From: VBAS01 sp964581455
Lineage (GTDB): Bacteria; Bacteroidota; Bacteroidia; Chitinophagales; Chitinophagaceae
DNA: 10,514 nucleotides
Direction of reading: 5' to 3'
Assembly: GCA_964581455.1 (NCBI GenBank)
Contig: CAZOOT010000112.1
Coordinates: 1-10,514 of the forward strand
In this document: in pieces, positions 6,141 through 10,514 of the stretch
How the letters are laid out: every line of letters begins with the position of its first letter
Position numbering within the stretch: the stretch's first letter is position 1
Position numbers and translations under genes: made by a program
Notes under the pieces: generated by a model
Databases searched by the model: none
Seen by the model: the letters and a program-made list of their open reading frames with translations, nothing else
What the model was told of the DNA's origin: nothing

Positions 6141-6749
6141 ATGAAAAAAGTACTTACTGAATTTATCGGCACATTTTTTCTTGTTATGGGTGCTGCTCTC
6201 GGAGGTGGATTAGGAGCTGCTTCGGCTTTAATGGTAATGGTATATGCGGGTGGACATATCTCCGGAGCACATTACAATCCGGCAGTTTCTCTTGCAGTTT
6301 GGATGAGAGGGAGATTAAGTATTGGCGATATGATTGGGTATTGGATGAGTCAGATAGGGGGGGGATTGCTGGCTGCAGTGGTTGTAGCAAACGTTTTAAG
6401 TACTGAAGGGTTGGGTGAATGTGTAATTCCGGACGATGGAATTGCCCGGGGAATCATTGCTGAAATCATCGGCACTTTTGCATTGGCTTATGTAGTTTTA
6501 AATGTAGCAACAGCAAAAGGAACATCCGGAAATAGTTTTTATGGATTGGCTATTGGAGGAACCGTTTTAGCAATGGCCACGGTTATTGGTAAATTCTCAG
6601 GCGGCGCTTACAATCCTGCAGTTGCAATAGGATTAAGCATTCAAAAAACGCTATGCTGGAGCCAGATCTGGATCTATATGGTTGGAAGTATTGGAGGAGC
6701 TGCATTGGCAGCTATTGCTTTTAATACAATAAACCCGAATGATAAATAG
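6141..6749 (+). CDS. Aquaporin/MIP-family channel with an atypical selectivity filter
   Basis: This is an inner-membrane channel of the major intrinsic protein family for water or small neutral solutes. The 202 residues include six hydrophobic helices and both re-entrant NPA loops: SGAHYNPAV at 41-49 and GGAYNPAV at 154-161. TM1 begins with the typical TEFIGTFFLV (6-15) and TM4 with AEIIGTFALAYV (107-118). The region between TM1 and the first NPA is about 17 residues shorter than in E. coli AqpZ. An ungapped comparison by eye with AqpZ around the second half puts Ala146 in place of the filter His174, Gly155 in place of Thr183, and Val161 in place of the near-invariant Arg189; Ala26 probably replaces Phe43. 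The pore is thus predicted to be wide and uncharged, so plain water selectivity is doubtful. A G8 run (6357-6364) lies within the coding sequence. It is divergent from the peroxiredoxin and convergent with the PorP/SprF gene. Confidence 0.9.
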   Translation: MKKVLTEFIGTFFLVMGAALGGGLGAASALMVMVYAGGHISGAHYNPAVSLAVWMRGRLSIGDMIGYWMSQIGGGLLAAVVVANVLSTEGLGECVIPDDGIARGIIAEIIGTFALAYVVLNVATAKGTSGNSFYGLAIGGTVLAMATVIGKFSGGAYNPAVAIGLSIQKTLCWSQIWIYMVGSIGGAALAAIAFNTINPNDK

Positions 6750-6766
6750 TTAGGTTATTCGGATTT
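6731..6766 (+). terminator. Inverted repeat across the aquaporin stop codon (AAACCCGAAT / ATTCGGATTT)
   Basis: Ten-base arms (6731-6740 and 6757-6766) pair with one mismatch around a 16-base loop containing the TAG stop at 6747-6749, and the right arm runs into TTTT. It could end aquaporin transcription, though the U-tract is short. The CCGAAT/ATTCGG cores are the same as those before the gene. Confidence 0.35.
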
Positions 6767-6769
6767 TAA

Positions 6770-6787
6770 AACCCCTGTACATGGGTT
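6770..6787 (-). terminator. Near-palindrome AACCC-TGTACA-GGGTT between convergent genes
   Basis: An 18-base palindrome, perfect but for one mismatched pair, sits between the aquaporin stop (6749) and the PorP/SprF stop (6795). On the - strand it reads AACCC...GGGTT followed by TTAAAA, and is 8 bp past the PorP/SprF stop. It could serve as its terminator, or for both genes. The U-tract is weak. Confidence 0.42.
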
Positions 6788-6794
6788 GTAAAAC

Positions 6795-7805
6795 TTAGAA
6801 AGCAGGTTTAAAATATGGGTTTGACTTATCTTTTAAACTGGTAATCCAGCTGATGGATATTTCAAATCCACCACGACCATGGCTTGAAGGTTTTAGTTTA
6901 GAGATATTTGCGTCATAACTTAACCCTATGGAAAAAGGGAAATAATCAAGTTTTACTACAGGTATCAAAGCATCATTCCACCGGTAAAAAGTTCCAAAAT
7001 GTAAAGCATAATCAGGTTGGTCCGGAAAATCGCCGAACCTGAAACCATACATAGCTCCAAATATTGTTTCTTTAAATGAGCCTTGTGTTGAATGATCTCC
7101 CTGAATTGTGATATATGAGTATTCGTCAACCCCCAGTTTCAATCCTCCTGAAAAAACAAGTTTTGGGTTTAATTCAACTTCCTTGTCTTTATAGAAAGAA
7201 CTTTTTGGTCGGTTAAAATGATGATAAGCGGCTCCGATGTAAAAATTATTGGCATCGTTATTTTTCAAAGTAGAATTATAACTCAACCCAACACTTCCAT
7301 CTATATATGAATAATTAGGATCCGAAATATTTTCTCCAATACCCATTCCTTCATATTGGCTGTTTGTAGTGATCTTTGAAAGGTCAATACTATGTTGCAC
7401 CCATCCACCCATAATACCAAGTGACAGGTAAGCACTTTTTTGGTTGGTTACTGATTTGTGGTAATTGAATGCGGGCAATATTTGCGTATTCGTAAAAGAC
7501 ACAGTTCCGGCTTTATCATAAAACAATTGCATACCCATAGTAATAAAATCATCATTGTTTCCAATAGGCCTTTTATACTCTCCGTTTATTGAACCGGTCC
7601 GGTATCCGGTTGTGACACTGTTCCATTGATCACGATATACGCTTTGAATTCTGATGTCGCCGTTAAATAATCCTGCTAATGCAGGGTTTCTCAATAAAGG
7701 AGATTCAAAAAACTGCGAGAAATGCAGATCCTGTGCCTGTACAAAATTTACAAGCTGCAGGCAAATTGCCATTAGTAATAATTTATATGATTTATTTTTC
7801 TGCAT
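6795..7805 (-). CDS. PorP/SprF-family type IX secretion outer-membrane protein
   Basis: The 336 residues begin with a signal peptide (YKLLLMAICLQLVNFVQA, cut near 24) and then show the family's opening hallmarks: LHFSQFFESPLLRNPALAG at 27-45 and VYRDQWNSV at 56-64. The rest is alternating hydrophobic strands with aromatic girdles, ending in a strand with terminal Phe (NPYFKPAF), as expected for an outer-membrane beta barrel (TIGR03519 family). The family is linked to T9SS: SprF of Flavobacterium johnsoniae is needed for secretion and surface attachment of the adhesin SprB. The gene starts 12 bp after the stop of the PKD protein with a type B T9SS tail, almost certainly in one operon, so this is probably the dedicated partner of that cargo rather than the core PorP. 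That pairing is inference from family knowledge and gene order. Confidence 0.93.
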   Translation of the reverse strand: MQKNKSYKLLLMAICLQLVNFVQAQDLHFSQFFESPLLRNPALAGLFNGDIRIQSVYRDQWNSVTTGYRTGSINGEYKRPIGNNDDFITMGMQLFYDKAGTVSFTNTQILPAFNYHKSVTNQKSAYLSLGIMGGWVQHSIDLSKITTNSQYEGMGIGENISDPNYSYIDGSVGLSYNSTLKNNDANNFYIGAAYHHFNRPKSSFYKDKEVELNPKLVFSGGLKLGVDEYSYITIQGDHSTQGSFKETIFGAMYGFRFGDFPDQPDYALHFGTFYRWNDALIPVVKLDYFPFSIGLSYDANISKLKPSSHGRGGFEISISWITSLKDKSNPYFKPAF

Positions 7806-7817
7806 TTTAAATTAAGC

Positions 7818-10514
7818 TTATCGGATTAAAGCGATATTGCCAGTTGAAGAAATCACATCCCCATTTTGACAATAGACTTCGAGCTGATATATATATACGT
7901 CGGCATTTGATTTTATTCCATTTTTTGATCCATCCCAACCATATAGGGGATTATTCACAGGGAAATCATAACGTTCAAATACAATCTCACCCCATCTGTT
8001 GAAAATTCTGAAAATCTTCGCCCGGTTAATCCCTCTTCCTCTCGGGTAAAAAACATCATTACTTCCATCATCATTTGGTGAAAATGTATTTGGCACAAAA
8101 ACATTTGCATTATTACAAAGGGCTTTAATCTGAATTGTGTTTGAGTTTTTGCAATTATTACTATCTGTATAAATAACCTGGTAATTCATGTTGTACTCAG
8201 GGGTTACAACAGGTTGTGGACAGGCGGTACAATTTAAGAATGTAGCCGGTGACCATAAATAGTTTGTCATATTTCCGGAATAGGTGGCTGGAATAGTTAT
8301 TGAATTTCCGGCAACGGTTGTGATCTCTGCCGGCAGGTTTGCAGTAGGTAATGAATGTATTTGAATATTTTTTATTAATGTGTCTTTGCATCCACTGCTG
8401 TTGGTGATATACAGGGTCGGAGAAAAACTACCGGGTTTATTATAAGTTTGCGAAGCCGGGTTTCTTAAAGTAGAAGTAGTTCCATTTTTAAAATCCCAAT
8501 ACCAAAATAATTGTGAAGTATCAGCACTATTAAGATTTCCATAAAACCGTAAAGGTGCATACAGGCAGGCAGCAGTATCTCCGTCAATACGAATATCCGG
8601 ACCCTTAACTATTTTTAATGCATTATTGATCCGAAACGTATCTACACAGCCATACTGTGTATTAACTGCCAGCATCACATTGAAGAATCCGGTACCATTA
8701 TATATATGAGAAGGGGTTGGTAAATTAGAAGATGTGCCATCTCCAAAATCCCAATAATAATTTGTAATCGGATCATTATAAGTTGTGGAATCAATAAAAC
8801 TAACACGGCCGCCATTACAAATTAAATTTGTGTCCAATCCAAATTTTGCCACTGCTCCTACTATTCTTATTGTTTCGTTTCCTATAACCGGGATCAGGCA
8901 ATTTGTCTGATCCTTAAAAATGGCTTTGGGAATAAAATTACCAAATGAAGTATATTGATGGGTGACTGTTGGTACTGTAGTAGTGACAGACTGTCCATCT
9001 CCAAAGTCCCAAACATAAGATGAGGCACCATTTGTAACAGCAGTGAATGAAACTGTTTGAGGCTTACAACCGGTGATTGGGATATAATTTATACTTGAAT
9101 TTGAAGCATCAAATAGTTCAATTGTCCGATAAGTAGTATCTGTACATCCGCCGGGGCTTATAGCTATGAGCTCTACATTATAAGTTCCAGGCGAATTAAA
9201 GTATTGTGTAGGATTAACTAATGTTGACGTTACTCCTGGTTCAAAAGTCCAGAGTTGTGAAGTATAAAAAGTAGAAGTATTTGTAAACCTTACTTCAAAC
9301 GGGGAACAGGAACTGGATGTATCTGATACGGAAAAACGGGCAACAGGGACATCAATTCTTATATGATTTATCTTTTCAGTTGAATCCGTACAACCAAATG
9401 CATCAGTAATAATTATTTTTACAGAATAAGTGCCGGTGGCAGCAAAAGACTTTACGGGTATTGCATCGGTAGAACTGGTTCCGTCACTAAATTTCCACAA
9501 ATAGGATAAACTACTCCCGGTTGCAGTTATATCCCAATCAATATTTGAATTAGGACAAGAAACTGAATCCTTTGCAAAGAAAGAAATAACTGGATCTGTA
9601 CTATTTATCAGATCGGCGATTGTAATAGAATCAGAACAACCATAGGAATCAGTTGCAACAAGTTTTACAGAAAAGGTACCAACTTTTGTATAAGTATGAG
9701 TAAAAGGAGGACTCGTAAAGGTTTGGATTGTACTGTCACCAAAATCCCATTTCCAGGCTACGAGAGGATTGATGCCATCAGGAATTGTCAGGTCATTAAA
9801 TGTTGTAAAAAGTCCCCGGCATCCTCCGGTATTAGTAGCACTAAAATTTGTGGTAGGGCCAAAAACTGTCAGGTAATTTGTTTTCGATACTGTGTCTTTA
9901 CATCCGTTGATATCAGTTGTAATTAAAGTAATCGGGTAAGTACCGGATGTGTTATATAAATGAGAAATGGAATCTTTATCTGTGCTGACTTGTGTTCCAT
10001 CACCAAAGTCCCAGAAATATGAATTGATATTTATAGGATTAATATTGGTTACTCTGAAAATTGCTGATGTTCCCCTGCATATAGTACCTGAACTGCTTGA
10101 GAAATTAGGATTTTCTTTTACAGTTCTGACTGTTATGGAAGACATATGTACACAAGCTCCGTTAGTAACAGTTAAATGTACTGTTTGATCACCCAGGCCT
10201 GGGAAATTATGGGGTGGAGGATTTTGCTGATTTGAAGTTGTGCCGTCTCCAAAATTCCATAACCAGGTCAGGGCATTAATTGAACTATCGCTGAAAGTAA
10301 ATTCTGTTCTATTTGAACAATTCGGCGTGGCAGTAATTTTTGAAACAGGAGGTAATACTGTTATGTAAGATGTTTTAATTAGTTTACTTAAACAACCATT
10401 ATTTTTTACTGATAGTATCACAGTATACGTTCCTGGAACAGTGTATTGATACAAAGGATTTTTATCAGTTGAAGTGCCTCCATCTCCAAAATCCCAAAGC
10501 CATTCATCACCTAA
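7818..10514 (-). CDS. Large PKD-repeat surface protein with T9SS type B (CHU_C, gliding-motility-associated) C-terminal domain; N-terminus beyond window
   Basis: The frame is open to the right edge (the first visible codons read LGDEWLWDFGDGG), so the TTG at 10454 is internal and the protein is longer than the 898 residues seen. Nine PKD-like units follow one another at a period of about 250 bp, marked by WDFGDG or variants. After them comes a region (8106-8348) with YLWSPATFLNCTACPQP and NYQVIYTDSNNC, the pattern found just before the tail in SprB-like proteins. The C-terminal 95 residues (bases 7821-8105) are a gliding-motility-associated domain: VPNTFSPNDDGSNDVF, IFNRWGEIVFER, YGWDGSKNG, DVYIYQLE. 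This type B signal sends the protein through T9SS to the cell surface, where PKD arrays act as stalks or adhesins. The ligand is unknown. The PorP/SprF-family gene follows at 12 bp. Confidence 0.95.
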   Translation of the reverse strand, partial: LGDEWLWDFGDGGTSTDKNPLYQYTVPGTYTVILSVKNNGCLSKLIKTSYITVLPPVSKITATPNCSNRTEFTFSDSSINALTWLWNFGDGTTSNQQNPPPHNFPGLGDQTVHLTVTNGACVHMSSITVRTVKENPNFSSSSGTICRGTSAIFRVTNINPININSYFWDFGDGTQVSTDKDSISHLYNTSGTYPITLITTDINGCKDTVSKTNYLTVFGPTTNFSATNTGGCRGLFTTFNDLTIPDGINPLVAWKWDFGDSTIQTFTSPPFTHTYTKVGTFSVKLVATDSYGCSDSITIADLINSTDPVISFFAKDSVSCPNSNIDWDITATGSSLSYLWKFSDGTSSTDAIPVKSFAATGTYSVKIIITDAFGCTDSTEKINHIRIDVPVARFSVSDTSSSCSPFEVRFTNTSTFYTSQLWTFEPGVTSTLVNPTQYFNSPGTYNVELIAISPGGCTDTTYRTIELFDASNSSINYIPITGCKPQTVSFTAVTNGASSYVWDFGDGQSVTTTVPTVTHQYTSFGNFIPKAIFKDQTNCLIPVIGNETIRIVGAVAKFGLDTNLICNGGRVSFIDSTTYNDPITNYYWDFGDGTSSNLPTPSHIYNGTGFFNVMLAVNTQYGCVDTFRINNALKIVKGPDIRIDGDTAACLYAPLRFYGNLNSADTSQLFWYWDFKNGTTSTLRNPASQTYNKPGSFSPTLYITNSSGCKDTLIKNIQIHSLPTANLPAEITTVAGNSITIPATYSGNMTNYLWSPATFLNCTACPQPVVTPEYNMNYQVIYTDSNNCKNSNTIQIKALCNNANVFVPNTFSPNDDGSNDVFYPRGRGINRAKIFRIFNRWGEIVFERYDFPVNNPLYGWDGSKNGIKSNADVYIYQLEVYCQNGDVISSTGNIALIR
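8349..10514 (-). repeat. Array of nine PKD-like repeats within the surface protein
   Basis: The motif centres lie near 10490, 10250, 10005, 9743, 9492, 9243, 9005, 8743 and 8490, a spacing of 238-264 bp (about 80-88 residues). In order, the motifs are WDFGDG, WNFGDG, WDFGDG, WDFGDS, WKFSDG, WTFEPG, WDFGDG, WDFGDG and WDFKNG. Most units end in GxYxVxL-type strands and GC(K/S/T/V)D. The units are divergent in sequence, so this is an old protein-level repeat rather than a recent DNA duplication. More units probably lie beyond the edge. Confidence 0.9.

Noticed and set aside
8197..10188. Small open frames within the PKD gene on either strand
   Set aside because: They lie wholly inside a coding region with strong protein-level repeats and have no recognisable domains.
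7818..10454. A start for the PKD protein at 10454
   Set aside because: That codon is a TTG inside a PKD unit; the WDFGDG motif of the same unit lies just upstream and the frame runs to the window edge.
8349..10514. CRISPR-like or tandem DNA repeat array, from the regular ~250-bp recurrence of CCATCTCCAAAATCCCA-like strings
   Set aside because: The strings encode the WDFGDG motif; the bases between are divergent coding sequence and the spacing is far too long for CRISPR.

Overview
The window looks like chromosomal DNA from a member of the Bacteroidota, probably the Chitinophagales/Sphingobacteria side (the order is inference). The evidence is a PKD-rich surface protein with a type B (CHU_C) type IX secretion (T9SS) C-terminal domain next to a PorP/SprF-family protein, a second small protein with a type A T9SS tail, a Bacteroidota-style promoter (TTG-N19-TAnnTTTG) before grpE, AT-rich DNA, and several TTG or SD-poor starts. 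No rRNA, tRNA, CRISPR array, insertion sequence or phage gene was seen.

Layout. Left block, + strand: the 3' end of a GH73-type glucosaminidase with two LysM repeats (cut by the left edge), then hpt (hypoxanthine phosphoribosyltransferase) 13 bp later, then a secreted or lipid-free YfbK-like von Willebrand A protein starting at TTG. Next, convergent and on the - strand, comes the chaperone pair grpE-dnaJ; the dnaJ stop codon overlaps the VWA stop codon. Upstream of grpE, also on the - strand, lie a 113-residue protein that is little more than a signal peptide plus a T9SS type A tail, with a clear rho-independent terminator, and a thiol peroxiredoxin. A 136-bp divergent region separates the peroxiredoxin from a + strand aquaporin-family channel. 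The right third is a - strand pair: a very large PKD-repeat protein (cut by the right edge, reading inward) followed 12 bp later by a PorP/SprF-family outer-membrane protein.

How the genes fit together. GrpE and DnaJ are the co-chaperones of DnaK. The PKD protein and PorP/SprF protein form a cargo/partner pair: type B T9SS cargo such as SprB need a cognate SprF-like protein for secretion and surface attachment, and the gene order here is the usual one. The GH73/LysM protein acts on peptidoglycan. The remaining genes (hpt, peroxiredoxin, channel) are housekeeping or stress functions.

The points most worth a second look are the aquaporin, which lacks the selectivity-filter Arg and His and has a shortened TM1-TM2 region; the CCGAAT/ATTCGG inverted repeats on both sides of that gene; the CTD-only T9SS protein with an A10 tract in its candidate promoter; the regular paired cysteines in the PKD array; and the overlapping convergent VWA/dnaJ ends. 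I do not see a clearly new multi-gene system: most of the window is conventional Bacteroidota gene content.
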